A DNA stretch of 64,000 bases, from NCBI GenBank assembly GCA_035279905.1, contig DATEGZ010000194.1:1-64000 (forward strand), given 5' to 3'. Source of the stretch: DATEGZ01 sp035279905. GTDB lineage: Bacteria; Acidobacteriota; Vicinamibacteria; Vicinamibacterales; SCN-69-37. The position numbers and the translations under genes were made by a program. The notes below the pieces were generated by a model. The model had not been told where the DNA came from. It did no database searches and worked only from the letters and a program-made list of their open reading frames with translations. Below, piece after piece: positions 24,335 through 33,218 of this stretch (position 1 is its first letter; every line of letters starts with the position of its first letter).

Positions 24335-26496
24335 TTGATAGTGAACGGAATTTGCTGCGCCGCGGTTCGACCGGAGGCCGATTTTGCCGCGATTGCGAGC
24401 TCGTAGCTGCCCGGCGCAAGGCCCGCGAGCGGTACCGGCACAACGCGGCTGTAGCCGCTCTGGTCTGCCGCCAGATCCGCCGGCGCGAGATCAACAGTTT
24501 TCGTGAACGCGTCCTGACCGTCCGCGCGCTTGACGCTGGTCGTGAGCGTGACGCCCGCCTTGACGTCCGCGCCCAGCACGTTGACGAGCGCGGAGATCGT
24601 CTCGCCCGCGGCGAACGTCCGCACCGTCGTCGGCGGCGCCGGCAGCGCGGCCTTGATCACCGGAAAGCTCCCGGTCGTCGGCACCGACTGCGCGGCCGGC
24701 GTCGTGAGCAGCGTCGTGCCGAGCGCGAGCGGGCCCTTGTCGAACGCCGGCGCCTCCACGTCCATCAGCGCCGAGCCGCCGCCGTCTTTCGCGGACTCGT
24801 GCACGCCGACGCGCACCTGATATCGCCCCGGCGCGACGGGGAATTCGACGACGTAACGCAAGCCGTGTGTGAGCGCGTCGCGTCCGCTCGCCGGCACGCG
24901 CAGATTGCCAACCTGTCGATTCCCCGCTTGCATCACGCCCTGCGCGTCGAGGGCGAGAAACGCGACTTCGATGTCGTTCGCGAGCTGGCCGTTCTGTTCG
25001 TTGAACGGCAGCGCGCTCGTGTCGATGTCTACGACGAGCGCGACGAGCGTCTTGTCGCCCTGCGGGCGCAACGGCCCGCCGGTCAGGCGCAGATCGATGC
25101 CGCCGCGCACCGGCAGGTCGCTCGCGAGCAGCGTCTTCATCTTCGGGCTCGTGGCGTTCGGCACCGCGATCGCCGCCGACGCGTCCGCGGGCCGCGCCGC
25201 GGCCGCCGCACGATGCTCAGGCGTCAGCGCGTAGTAGCCCTGGCGCGCGAGGATGTCCACGTCGCCGCGCGATTTGACCGACACGGAAATCTTGTGAAAC
25301 TTGCTGTCCGGCGTGACGGCCGGCCGGTAGCCGAGCGCGTAGTAGGAGCTGTTGGCCTGCACGATCTTCGTGAAGCCGTTCGCGAACTTGTCCGTGCCGA
25401 CGACGGCGATGCCGCCGGAATCCGCCGAGAACGTGCGCAGCGATCCCTGGCTGCGTTGCGATTCGCGCAACAAGTCCAGCGAGGCGGGTGGCATCGGCCG
25501 TCCGGTGCTCGGGTCGCGTTCGAGGGTCGCCTGCATGATGTCTTCGCTGCCCATCGTGTTGCCGCGCGGCTCGATGGTGTAGATCGCGACGTTGGCGCGG
25601 CGTGCGGCTTCCAACATGTCCTGCTCCGCCTCGATCACCGGCAGGGCGTAGAGAGACGCTTCGTGCTTCAGCTGCTGGCCACCAGCGCCCGGCCGCTTGT
25701 CCTCGCCGATCATTGCCGTCGTGTCGAACTCGATGCCTTCCGAGAAAAGAATGACCGACCGCCGATCGCCGGGACTCCTGCCGAGGCTCTCGCAGACTTG
25801 CGCCAGTGAGGCGAGCATGATCTGCGCCTGATTCGCCTTCGACGACATTTCCGCGTCCTCTGCCGCCATCTCCGCACTCTTCGTGCCGCCGGCAAGCACT
25901 GAGGCTTGTTTCAACGTGTTCAGCGTCTGCGATCCGCTCTTCTGCCCGATGAACTGATCGACGGCCGCGATGAGCAGCGACTTGTCCGTCGTGAACGGCT
26001 GGTTCGCCTTGTTGTTGCCGAAGAGCAGCACGGCGGTCAGGTCGTCCGGGCCGATGCTCTCCGCGATGAACTGGCGCGCGAGCTTGCGCACGCTCGGCGA
26101 TCGCGTCGAGTCCACGTGGAAGCCGTCGAGCACGAGCACGTAGACGCGCCGCTCGTGCGGCATCACGTTGGTCGCGACGTCCGGGGCCGCCGCGCGAGCC
26201 GCGGGCTGCCCCGGCGTGGCCGGCGCCGGCGGCGTCCACGGAATGTCCACGAACCCGAACGTGAGGACGTCCTGCGGCTTGCCGTCCTCAGTGATCTGAA
26301 AATCCTCCCGCGCGAGGCCGCGGACGATGTTTCCTTTTTTGTCAGTGACGACGGCCTGGACCTCGACGAGGTCCGTGCCGGCGGTGAAGACAGGCTGCGG
26401 GGGAGACTGCTGTGGCGCCGCGAAGAGGCCGGTCGCTCCAGCGCACGTAACGATGGCGACACGGATCAGGGCGTTCCGCACGGGGGAAGCGTACAC
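24331..26496 (-). CDS. VWFA-related protein, acidobacterial type
   Basis: A 721-residue secreted protein. After a signal peptide (ALIRVAIVTCAGATGLFAAPQQ) it begins with the family signature VEVQAVVTDKKGNIVRGLAREDFQITEDGKPQDVLTF (about 45-80), followed by a von Willebrand factor A-like fold (YVLVLDGFHVDSTRSPSVRKLARQFIAES; a DxDxT-like MIDAS is only partly kept as DGFHVDS) and a C-terminal half with beta-sandwich stretches (SGRDALTHGLRYVVEFPVAPGRYQVRVGVHESAKDGG). The N-terminal signature is that of the acidobacterial VWFA-related family (TIGR03436). Function unknown; adhesion or protein assembly is inferred. First gene of a two-gene operon. Confidence 0.85.
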   Translation of the reverse strand: MYASPVRNALIRVAIVTCAGATGLFAAPQQSPPQPVFTAGTDLVEVQAVVTDKKGNIVRGLAREDFQITEDGKPQDVLTFGFVDIPWTPPAPATPGQPAARAAAPDVATNVMPHERRVYVLVLDGFHVDSTRSPSVRKLARQFIAESIGPDDLTAVLLFGNNKANQPFTTDKSLLIAAVDQFIGQKSGSQTLNTLKQASVLAGGTKSAEMAAEDAEMSSKANQAQIMLASLAQVCESLGRSPGDRRSVILFSEGIEFDTTAMIGEDKRPGAGGQQLKHEASLYALPVIEAEQDMLEAARRANVAIYTIEPRGNTMGSEDIMQATLERDPSTGRPMPPASLDLLRESQRSQGSLRTFSADSGGIAVVGTDKFANGFTKIVQANSSYYALGYRPAVTPDSKFHKISVSVKSRGDVDILARQGYYALTPEHRAAAAARPADASAAIAVPNATSPKMKTLLASDLPVRGGIDLRLTGGPLRPQGDKTLVALVVDIDTSALPFNEQNGQLANDIEVAFLALDAQGVMQAGNRQVGNLRVPASGRDALTHGLRYVVEFPVAPGRYQVRVGVHESAKDGGGSALMDVEAPAFDKGPLALGTTLLTTPAAQSVPTTGSFPVIKAALPAPPTTVRTFAAGETISALVNVLGADVKAGVTLTTSVKRADGQDAFTKTVDLAPADLAADQSGYSRVVPVPLAGLAPGSYELAIAAKSASGRTAAQQIPFTIK

Positions 26497-26585
26497 CGGG
26501 TTCGACAGGTTCGACGAGTTCCGCAGGTTCGGCAGGACTGAACCAGCGGAACTTGTCGAACCGCGTCGAACCCTGCCGAACCCGG
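26496..26585. repeat. Imperfect hairpin of GTTCGAC/GTCGAAC motifs
   Basis: Repeated GGTTCGAC units on the left (from 26496) pair imperfectly with GTCGAACC units on the right (to 26585) around a centre near 26541; the arm segment GAGTTCCGC pairs with GCGGAACTT. It fills the gap between the GlsB-like and VWFA-like genes, both on the minus strand, so it may terminate the first transcript or lie in the leader of the second. It also looks like a repeat-type element. Confidence 0.5.
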
Positions 26586-26589
26586 GGAA

Positions 26590-26835
26590 TTACTTGAAAA
26601 TGCCGAGCGCCTTCAGAATCGCGATCAGAATCACCGCGCCGCCGATCGCCACGAGCCACGTCCCGATCCCCTCGGCTCCGATGCCGAGCATCGGCGCGAG
26701 CCAGCCGCCGATCCCCGCGCCGACGATGCCCACGACGACGTTCGCGATCATGCCCATCTGCGCGTTCGTCTTCATGACCATGCTCGCGAGCCAACCGATG
26801 ATTCCGCCGACGATCAACATGATCAGGAGATTCAT
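26590..26835 (-). CDS. GlsB/YeaQ/YmgE family stress-response membrane protein
   Basis: An 81-residue protein of three hydrophobic helices rich in Gly: LLIMLIVGGIIGWLASMVM, GMIANVVVGIVGAGIGGWLAPMLG and TWLVAIGGAVILIAILKALGIFK. The pattern IxGxIxGxLA and ANxxxGxxGAxxGG identifies the transglycosylase-associated family. Members are small inner-membrane proteins induced by stress. ATG 26835 follows AAGGAGG at five bases; an in-frame ATG 15 bases earlier would sit before that site and is rejected. Confidence 0.85.
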   Translation of the reverse strand: MNLLIMLIVGGIIGWLASMVMKTNAQMGMIANVVVGIVGAGIGGWLAPMLGIGAEGIGTWLVAIGGAVILIAILKALGIFK

Positions 26836-26939
26836 CGCGCCCTCCTTCAAGGGACAGCAATCTGGTGTGTGAGCCGGGTGGGCCCAAGGATACGCCCGGC
26901 GCGTGTCGCCTGGGCTAAGATTCGGCCGGGAGAATGAGG

Positions 26940-28505
26940 ATGACGAGACGGCGGTTCGCGGTCCTGACGCTCGGCGTGGCCCTGATCTTCTGGACAGGGT
27001 GGCTGACGCCGCCGATCGCGTCCCAGAGCGGGCTGACGCCGCTCGTGTACACCATCAGCTTTCCGCAGCCGGTCTCCCGCACGTTCACCGTGGATGTCGT
27101 CGTGCCGACCGAGAAGCGCGAGTCGGTGGACCTGATGATGGCGATCTGGTCGCCCGGCTTCTACGGCCTGCAGAACTACGCGGACCGCGTGAGCAGCTTC
27201 ACGGCGACGGCGCCGGACGGCACCGCGCTCGAGGTCTCGAAGCCCACGCCGAGCCGCTGGACGGTCAAGACCGGCGGCCGGCCGTCGTTCAACGTTTCCT
27301 ACGTCGTCGCGGCGCCGCGCGGCAGCAATCTTGGGAACGGCGTGACCGAGACGTCCGCCGTCATCATCGGACCGGCGACCTACATCACGCTCGTCGAGAC
27401 CGCGCACCGTCAAGCGGAAGTTCGACTGCAGCTGCCCGACGGCTGGAAGGGATCGATGACGTCGCTGGATGCGTCGAGTGACGGACAGCCCAATCACTAC
27501 GTCGCGCCGGACTACGACATCCTCGCGGACTCGCCGATCCTCGCGGGCGTCGATCTGTCGATCACCGAGTTCAACATCGCCGGCATCAAGCACTACTGGA
27601 CCTATCTCGGCCAGGCCGAGTGGGACGGGGCGAAGGTCGCGGCGGCGCTCACGCCGCTCCTCGAAGAGCACGTGCGCTTCTGGGGCGGGCTGCCGTACAA
27701 GAAATACGCGTTCCTCAACATCGTCACGGGCGGCGGTGGCGGATCGGGGGTCGAGCACTTGAACTCGGTCGCGATCACGACCGGCGGCCGCGAGCCCACG
27801 ACGCAGGAGGCCAGGTTCCGCAACGCCGCGTTCGTCAGCCACGAGTACTTCCACGCGATGAACGTGAAGCGCTTGCGGCCCGTCGAGCTCGGCCCGTTCG
27901 ACTACGAGCACTCACCCGTCACGACGGGCTTGTGGGTCGGCGAGGGACTGACGTCGTACTTCGGCGATCTCCTGGCCGAACGATCGGGACTGGGATCGCC
28001 GCAGGATTACCTCGCGCTCGAATCGCGTCACATCACCGACCTTCAGACGAAACAACCCGGCCGGCTTTTCCAGACGCTCGAGCAGTCGTCATCGCAGATG
28101 TTCGAACGGATTCCCGCGGACAAGAAAGTCGACTACTACATCAAAGGCCCCGTCGTCGGGCTCGTGCTCGACGCGCACATCCGGCGTCTCACCAACGGCA
28201 AAAAGAGCATGGACGACGTGATCCGGCTCGAGTACAAGCGCTGGTCGGGCGCGCATGGCTACACGGCGGACCAGTTCAATCAGACCGTTTCGGATGCCGC
28301 CGGCGTCGACGTGAGCGCCCTGCTGCACAAGCTCATCGCGACCACCGAAGAGGTCGACTACACGGAGATGCTCGACTGGTTCGGGCTGCGCTTCATGACG
28401 GGCTCGGACGACCCGACGAAGGCGTGGACGCTGGAAGTGCGGCCGGACGCGACCTCGCAGCAGAAGGACCACTTCGCGAAGTTCATGGCGCGGTCGAGGA
28501 AGTAG
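26940..28505 (+). CDS. M61 family metallopeptidase (glycyl aminopeptidase-like), secreted
   Basis: A 521-residue protein. It starts with a twin-arginine-like signal (MTRRRFAVLTLGVALIFW). The N-terminal half is the beta-rich M61 domain (VYTISFPQPVSRTFTVDVVVPT, MMAIWSPGFYGLQNYADRVSSF) and the catalytic helix carries HEYFH (in AAFVSHEYFHAMNVKRLRP) with the third ligand expected in GLWVGEGLTSYFGDLL (Glu). The usual C-terminal PDZ domain seems absent, since the protein ends soon after the thermolysin-like part. ATG 26940 is chosen: GGGAG lies seven bases upstream of it but only one base from the ATG at 26934. Confidence 0.85.
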   Translation: MTRRRFAVLTLGVALIFWTGWLTPPIASQSGLTPLVYTISFPQPVSRTFTVDVVVPTEKRESVDLMMAIWSPGFYGLQNYADRVSSFTATAPDGTALEVSKPTPSRWTVKTGGRPSFNVSYVVAAPRGSNLGNGVTETSAVIIGPATYITLVETAHRQAEVRLQLPDGWKGSMTSLDASSDGQPNHYVAPDYDILADSPILAGVDLSITEFNIAGIKHYWTYLGQAEWDGAKVAAALTPLLEEHVRFWGGLPYKKYAFLNIVTGGGGGSGVEHLNSVAITTGGREPTTQEARFRNAAFVSHEYFHAMNVKRLRPVELGPFDYEHSPVTTGLWVGEGLTSYFGDLLAERSGLGSPQDYLALESRHITDLQTKQPGRLFQTLEQSSSQMFERIPADKKVDYYIKGPVVGLVLDAHIRRLTNGKKSMDDVIRLEYKRWSGAHGYTADQFNQTVSDAAGVDVSALLHKLIATTEEVDYTEMLDWFGLRFMTGSDDPTKAWTLEVRPDATSQQKDHFAKFMARSRK

Positions 28506-28647
28506 AACGCGCCGCCACTAGTTAGCAATCCGCTACCTTGTCCGGCCGGGTGTAACTCGCCAGACGCCTGACTTTTTTCGGCACGCGTATTGCTCTGTCG
28601 TTCAGTAAGTCGACGTCCCCCTCGGCTCTATCTCACAGGAGGACATC

Positions 28648-29325
28648 ATGAAGAGGCTTCGACTCTTCGTCGCCGTGGTCGCCTGCCTGCTCGTTCCCGG
28701 AGCATCGTTGACTGGGGTCACTCAGACGGGACGCGCCGCGCAATCGGCGCACGCCAAGACGATGATGCACAGCGACGCCGCAGTTGCGCTGAAGCAGGAC
28801 ATGCGCAAGCTCTGGACCGATCACGTTGTCTGGACGCGTGACTACATCATCGCGGCCGTCGGCGACCAGCCGGACGCCCAGGCCGCCGCCAATCGCCTGA
28901 TGAAGAACCAGGACGATCTCGGCAACGCCGTCGCGAGGTACTACGGCGCGGCCGCGGGCACACAGTTGACGACGCTGCTCAAGGAGCATATTTCGATCGC
29001 TGTGGATCTGATCAAGGCCGCGAAGGCCGGCAACAAGGACGCGCAGAAGCAGGCCGACGACAAATGGCATCAGAACGCCACGCAGATCGCGGACTTCCTG
29101 AGCAAGGCGAACCCGAACTGGCCCCGCGCGACGCTGGTCGAGATGATGAACACGCACCTGTCGACAACGACCGATGAGGTCGTCGCGAGACTCACCAAGA
29201 ACTGGGATGCGGACGCCCGCGCGTTCGACGCGGTCTACGATCACATCCTGAAGATGTCGGACGCAATCGCCGACGGCATCGTCAAGCAGTTCCCGGAGAA
29301 GTTCAAGACGGTGCCGACGACCTAG
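28648..29325 (+). CDS. Secreted helical protein of unknown function
   Basis: A 225-residue protein with a cleaved signal peptide (RLRLFVAVVACLLVPGASLTG) and an all-helical body: LKQDMRKLWTDHVVWTRDYIIAAVGDQPD, RLMKNQDDLGNAVARYYG, LTTLLKEHISIAVDLIKAAKAGNKD, KWHQNATQIADFLSKANPNWPR, MMNTHLSTTTDEVVARL, and IADGIVKQFPEKF. A similar family with LWxxHVxWTR and GIIKQFPxKF motifs occurs in Firmicutes, often under misleading names; its role is not known. Conserved His residues (His in DHVVWT, KEHIS, NTHLS) could bind metal. AGGAGG is at the right distance. The 142-bp gap upstream shows no convincing promoter boxes. Confidence 0.65.
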   Translation: MKRLRLFVAVVACLLVPGASLTGVTQTGRAAQSAHAKTMMHSDAAVALKQDMRKLWTDHVVWTRDYIIAAVGDQPDAQAAANRLMKNQDDLGNAVARYYGAAAGTQLTTLLKEHISIAVDLIKAAKAGNKDAQKQADDKWHQNATQIADFLSKANPNWPRATLVEMMNTHLSTTTDEVVARLTKNWDADARAFDAVYDHILKMSDAIADGIVKQFPEKFKTVPTT

Positions 29326-32300
29326 AAGTGGAACTTCAGCGCCAGCTGGACGACGCGCGGGTCGAACGCTGAATTGATCGTGCCGAAGCTCGCCGACCCG
29401 CGAACGCCGTTCGGCTGGCCGAACTGCACGGTGTTCAGCAGGTTGAAGATCTCGACGCGCACTTCGACGTCGCGGGTCGCGCCCACCGGCACGCGCCGCA
29501 TCACGGCGAGATCCACATTGCGATAGGACGGACCGCGCACCGGGTTGCGTGATGCTGTCCCAAGCGTGAACTGCGGCGCCTCCGCAAAGGCGGCCGTGTT
29601 GAACCAGTGCGACTCGCTGCGCTGGTCCGCCGGGAGATTGGGATCGCCCACCAGATTGGGCCGCTGCACGCCAAATCCGGCAAACGCGTTGAAGTTCGTC
29701 ACCTGCGTCACGGCCACCGGCATGCCCGATTGCAGCGTCACGACGGACGTCGCGGTCCAGTCGCTGGCGAGCGCGCCGAGCCAGCCGTCGAGCTGGTGCG
29801 CGCGTCCGCGGCCGTACGGCACGTCCCAGACGATCGACGACACGAACACGTGAGGGATGTCACCGGTCGAGTAGTCCTTCTCGCGGTTGAGGTTGAAGCT
29901 GTCGGCGATGGGAAAATCGGCGACCGGGCCCGTGAGAATCGTCGCGTCGAACACCGACGACGCCTGGTCGATGAGCTTGGAGCGTGTGTAGGCGATCGAA
30001 TACGACAGGCCGTGCGACCAGCGCTGGCGCAGGCTCAGCGTCAGCCCGTCGTACCGCGTCGTGCCGATGTTGTTGCGGTAGAGGCTGACCGTCGTGTGCT
30101 GCGGATACGGCTTCAGGAGCTGCGCGCGCGTAATCATCGGATCGCCGAGCGACGACGAGCGCGGGATGATGCCGAAATAGGGATTCGGCACCTTCGTGAG
30201 GAGCGAATTGCCCTGCGCAAGCTGATCGACCGTCAGCTGATTCAGGTTTGAATCGGGGATCCCGATGTGCGTGATCTTCGATCCGACGTACGCGGCCTCG
30301 AACGTCGTGTTCGGCGTGATCAGCCGCTGGACAGACACGTTCCACTGCTGCGCGTAACCGGACCCGAGCCCGGCGTTCACCGCGAACACGCCCTGTCCCA
30401 GTCCCGCGTCGGGCGTCGCGCCAACGGGCGTGACGGCCGGGCCGTTCTCGAGTACAAAGGCCGGCGACACGTTGTCGAGCGCGCGCTGGGTCGCCGTCTG
30501 CAGGAACGGAAACGTCGGCGTCGTGAAGGGCGTGGTGATGCCCGCCATCTCGATCCAGATCAATCCGTATCCGGAGCTCACGACAGTCTTCGGCGTGAGC
30601 TGGTAGACGACGCCGGCGCGCGGGCCGAAGTTGTTCTTCTTGAGCGGCCGCACGGGCTCGTCGCCCGGATACTCGAGCTGCTGCGTCTGCAGGTTGAACA
30701 CCGCCGTCTGCCCGTTGATTTCAGTGGATGGAAAGTTCAGCGTGTAGCGCAGGCCGGCGTTGACCGTCGCCTTGTCCGAGATCTTCCAGTCGTCTTGAAC
30801 GAAATACTCCTGAAAGTGCGCGCGCTCCTGGACCTGCGACGTCTGCAGATCGATCGAGAACGTCTGCACCTGTCCGAGGAGGAAGCTCGCGAACGGCGTG
30901 CCCGTGCCGCCCGCGCCGGGCTGGTCGCTGCCGATGGCGTTGAAGGTGAACGTGCCTGTCGGAAACGGCGGCTGCACGACGTTGAGGCGCTCCCAGCGCC
31001 AGTCGAGCCCCGCCTTCATCGTGTGCCGGCCCTTGAGCCACGTCAGCGCGTCGGCGATCTCTGTCACGCTGGTGTTGAAATTCGACGCCGTGTTCTTCGG
31101 CGACCCGAGCTGCTGGTACCCGCCGATTGCGAACGTCGGCAGCGTGTTCGGGAACTGCGCGTTCGAGGGAACGCCGGGCAGGTTGAGCACCGATCCGGCG
31201 GATCCTGGCAGTTCCGTCGCGCTCCGCTCGACCGTGCGGCGCGTGTCGCCGATCCGCAGCTCGTTCAGCATGTTGCTCGAGAATGTGTGCTGGTAATTGG
31301 ACGCGAACGACCACGCGATCGTGTCCTGCGGACCGAGCGTGCCCGTCGTGGTCCCGCTGCCTTCCGGGAGCGGCGTCACCGGAATGAAGCCGTCGCGGAA
31401 ATTCGACAGCCGCGCGAAAACGTGGTGGTTCACCGACAACCGGTGATCGACGCGCAGGTCCCACTGATCCTGGTTGTCGATCTCGTCGGCCGTGCGCGTG
31501 TAGTTGTTCGCGGTGCCGGAGGACGTCGGCAGCGGATAGCGATCGAGCAACGCCAGCGCCACCGGATCCATGCGGTCTCTGGGAATCGTGTTGTCCTTGA
31601 ACGGCGTGCGGACGGCGCCCGTGGCCGGGTCGTAGATCACCGGCACGCTGTTGCCGATCTTCTCCGTGAAGATGCCTTGCCGCTGCAGCTGCGTCGGCAC
31701 CGTCGAGATCGGGCTGCGCCCAATCGACTGCCGCTGGCCTTGATAGTCGGCGAAGAAAAACGTCCGGTCGCGGAACACCGGGCCGCCCATCGTCCCGCCA
31801 AACTGGTTCCGGCGATAGTCCGGCTTCGTGGGGTTCGAGCGCTGGAAGTAGTTGCGCGCGTTGAGCTCTTCGTTGCGGAAGAATTCGAACAGGCCGCCGC
31901 GCACGTCGTTCGTGCCCGACTTCATCGTGAGGTTGACGACGCCGCCGTTGAATCGGCCGAATTCCGCCGGCGGGCTGTTGGTCTCGAGCTTGAACTCCTC
32001 GATCGAATCGATGACCGGAAAGAACGCGACCTGTCCCGGCTCGGGCTGCAGCACCGAGATGCCGTCGTACAAGTACTCGTTCGTGCGCGGCCGGCCGCCG
32101 TTGATGCGCGGCAGCTGCGTGCCCGGCGGTAACGCCACACCAGGCGCCAGCGTCGCGAGCTGAATGAACGTGCGGCCGTTGAGCGGGAGCCGCACGATCT
32201 TGTCGTTGTTGATGACTGTGCCGAGACTGGCTGTCTCCGCGCGCAGCATCGGCGCGTCCGCCTTGACGGTCACCAGCTCGCGCACGTTGCCGACCTCGAG

Positions 32301-32639
32301 ATTGAAGTCGAGGCGCACCTTCTCGCCCGTATGGACACCGATGCCTTCCCGCCGGATTGGCTTGAAGCCGTTCAGCGCCACCTCGATCCGGTACTCGCCG
32401 GGACGCAGGCTGGGTGCGGAGTAGACGCCTTCACGCGTCGTGACGATGTCGTACTGCCGGTTCGTCCCGACATCGGTCACCGTCACGGTCACGCCCGGCA
32501 CCGGCGACCCGGCCTGGTCCTTCACGATGCCGGTCACTTCGCCGGAGGCCGCCTGCGCGCGCAGATTCCCGCTGCTCGCCGCCACCCAGCACGCCAGCAC
32601 ACTGCACACCCACCACGCGCCTCGAGACCAGACCCGCAT
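29322..32639 (-). CDS. TonB-dependent receptor, Oar-like, with carboxypeptidase-regulatory N-terminus
   Basis: A 1105-residue outer-membrane protein. Signal peptide (VWSRGAWWVCSVLACWVAASSG), then a carboxypeptidase-regulatory/CNA-like domain at about 35-115 (GEVTGIVKDQAGSPVPGVTVTVTD...GVYSAPSLRPGEYRIEV), a plug domain at about 125-230 (VINNDKIVRLPLNGRTFIQLATLAPG, EFGRFNGGVVNLTMKSGTND), and a large barrel ending in LALKFHF with a terminal Phe. Such receptors import or exchange large ligands with TonB energy. GGAGGGGAG precedes ATG 32639, which I chose over an in-frame ATG 57 bases upstream. The gene is divergent from the HTH-TOBE regulator over a 10-bp-arm dyad, suggesting molybdate-linked control. 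Confidence 0.9.
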   Translation of the reverse strand: MRVWSRGAWWVCSVLACWVAASSGNLRAQAASGEVTGIVKDQAGSPVPGVTVTVTDVGTNRQYDIVTTREGVYSAPSLRPGEYRIEVALNGFKPIRREGIGVHTGEKVRLDFNLEVGNVRELVTVKADAPMLRAETASLGTVINNDKIVRLPLNGRTFIQLATLAPGVALPPGTQLPRINGGRPRTNEYLYDGISVLQPEPGQVAFFPVIDSIEEFKLETNSPPAEFGRFNGGVVNLTMKSGTNDVRGGLFEFFRNEELNARNYFQRSNPTKPDYRRNQFGGTMGGPVFRDRTFFFADYQGQRQSIGRSPISTVPTQLQRQGIFTEKIGNSVPVIYDPATGAVRTPFKDNTIPRDRMDPVALALLDRYPLPTSSGTANNYTRTADEIDNQDQWDLRVDHRLSVNHHVFARLSNFRDGFIPVTPLPEGSGTTTGTLGPQDTIAWSFASNYQHTFSSNMLNELRIGDTRRTVERSATELPGSAGSVLNLPGVPSNAQFPNTLPTFAIGGYQQLGSPKNTASNFNTSVTEIADALTWLKGRHTMKAGLDWRWERLNVVQPPFPTGTFTFNAIGSDQPGAGGTGTPFASFLLGQVQTFSIDLQTSQVQERAHFQEYFVQDDWKISDKATVNAGLRYTLNFPSTEINGQTAVFNLQTQQLEYPGDEPVRPLKKNNFGPRAGVVYQLTPKTVVSSGYGLIWIEMAGITTPFTTPTFPFLQTATQRALDNVSPAFVLENGPAVTPVGATPDAGLGQGVFAVNAGLGSGYAQQWNVSVQRLITPNTTFEAAYVGSKITHIGIPDSNLNQLTVDQLAQGNSLLTKVPNPYFGIIPRSSSLGDPMITRAQLLKPYPQHTTVSLYRNNIGTTRYDGLTLSLRQRWSHGLSYSIAYTRSKLIDQASSVFDATILTGPVADFPIADSFNLNREKDYSTGDIPHVFVSSIVWDVPYGRGRAHQLDGWLGALASDWTATSVVTLQSGMPVAVTQVTNFNAFAGFGVQRPNLVGDPNLPADQRSESHWFNTAAFAEAPQFTLGTASRNPVRGPSYRNVDLAVMRRVPVGATRDVEVRVEIFNLLNTVQFGQPNGVRGSASFGTINSAFDPRVVQLALKFHF

Positions 32640-32691
32640 CTCCCCTCCACGCCAGGAAGAGCCTCGGACTGTATCTCGGCTGTAACCATGA

Positions 32692-32717
32692 TTCAAATCG
32701 ACTTGAATCGATTTGAA
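32692..32717. promoter_or_regulatory. Dyad over divergent promoters of receptor and TOBE regulator
   Basis: TTCAAATCGA (32692-32701) and TCGATTTGAA (32708-32717) are perfect 10-bp arms with CTTGAA between. On the minus strand TTGAAT (32696-32691) and TACAGT form -35/-10 boxes 17 bp apart; on the plus strand TTGAAC (32713-32718) could be a -35. Both -35 boxes lie in the dyad, so a bound regulator would affect both genes. Confidence 0.65.
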
Positions 32718-32765
32718 CTGGCTTCACACTACGGATTACGATAGCCGGCAGGAGACCAACGACTC

Positions 32766-33215
32766 ATGGCGCTGATGACGGTGCGCGCCGCCGCCGGGCG
32801 GCTCGGCGTCGGGTACTCGACGCTGAAGCAGTGGATTTACGAGGGCAAGATTCGCACGACGCAGACGGCCGGCGGCCACCACCGCCTGTCGGACGACGAG
32901 ATCGATCGCCTGCTCGCCCGCCACACGAGGCCGGCAAAAGACCGGGCCGGCTCGCGTCCGCGAGGGCTCATCGTCGCGCTGAGCGGCCGGAATCAGCTGC
33001 GCGGGTTCGTCGAGGAAGTGCGGATCGACGGGCTGCTCGGACAAGTCCGGCTGCGGATCGGCGACCAGCGCCTCACGGCGGTCATCACGAGCGACGCGCT
33101 GCGGGAGCTCAAGCTTCGCCGCGGCGACGAGGCGCTCGCGATCATCAAGTCCACGGAAGTGATGGTGGCGCGGGAGATGCCGCAGGCGCCGGCGGGCGGA
33201 CGCAAGGCGCGCTGA
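32766..33215 (+). CDS. HTH-TOBE (molybdate/tungstate-binding type) regulator
   Basis: A 149-residue protein with an N-terminal excisionase/MerR-type helix-turn-helix (TVRAAAGRLGVGYSTLKQWIYEGKIRTTQTAGGHHRLSDDEIDRLL, about 5-52) and a C-terminal TOBE/Mop domain (IVALSGRNQLRGFVEEVRIDGLLGQVRLRIGDQRLTAVITSDALRELKLRRGDEALAIIKSTEVMVAR, about 70-138). TOBE domains of this form bind molybdate or tungstate as oligomers (ModE, Mop). The gene points away from a TonB receptor and shares a dyad with it; control of that receptor by oxyanion level is inferred. AGGAG is 11 bases before the ATG, and an internal ATG four codons in is a close alternative. Confidence 0.85.
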   Translation: MALMTVRAAAGRLGVGYSTLKQWIYEGKIRTTQTAGGHHRLSDDEIDRLLARHTRPAKDRAGSRPRGLIVALSGRNQLRGFVEEVRIDGLLGQVRLRIGDQRLTAVITSDALRELKLRRGDEALAIIKSTEVMVAREMPQAPAGGRKAR

Positions 33216-33218
33216 CGA

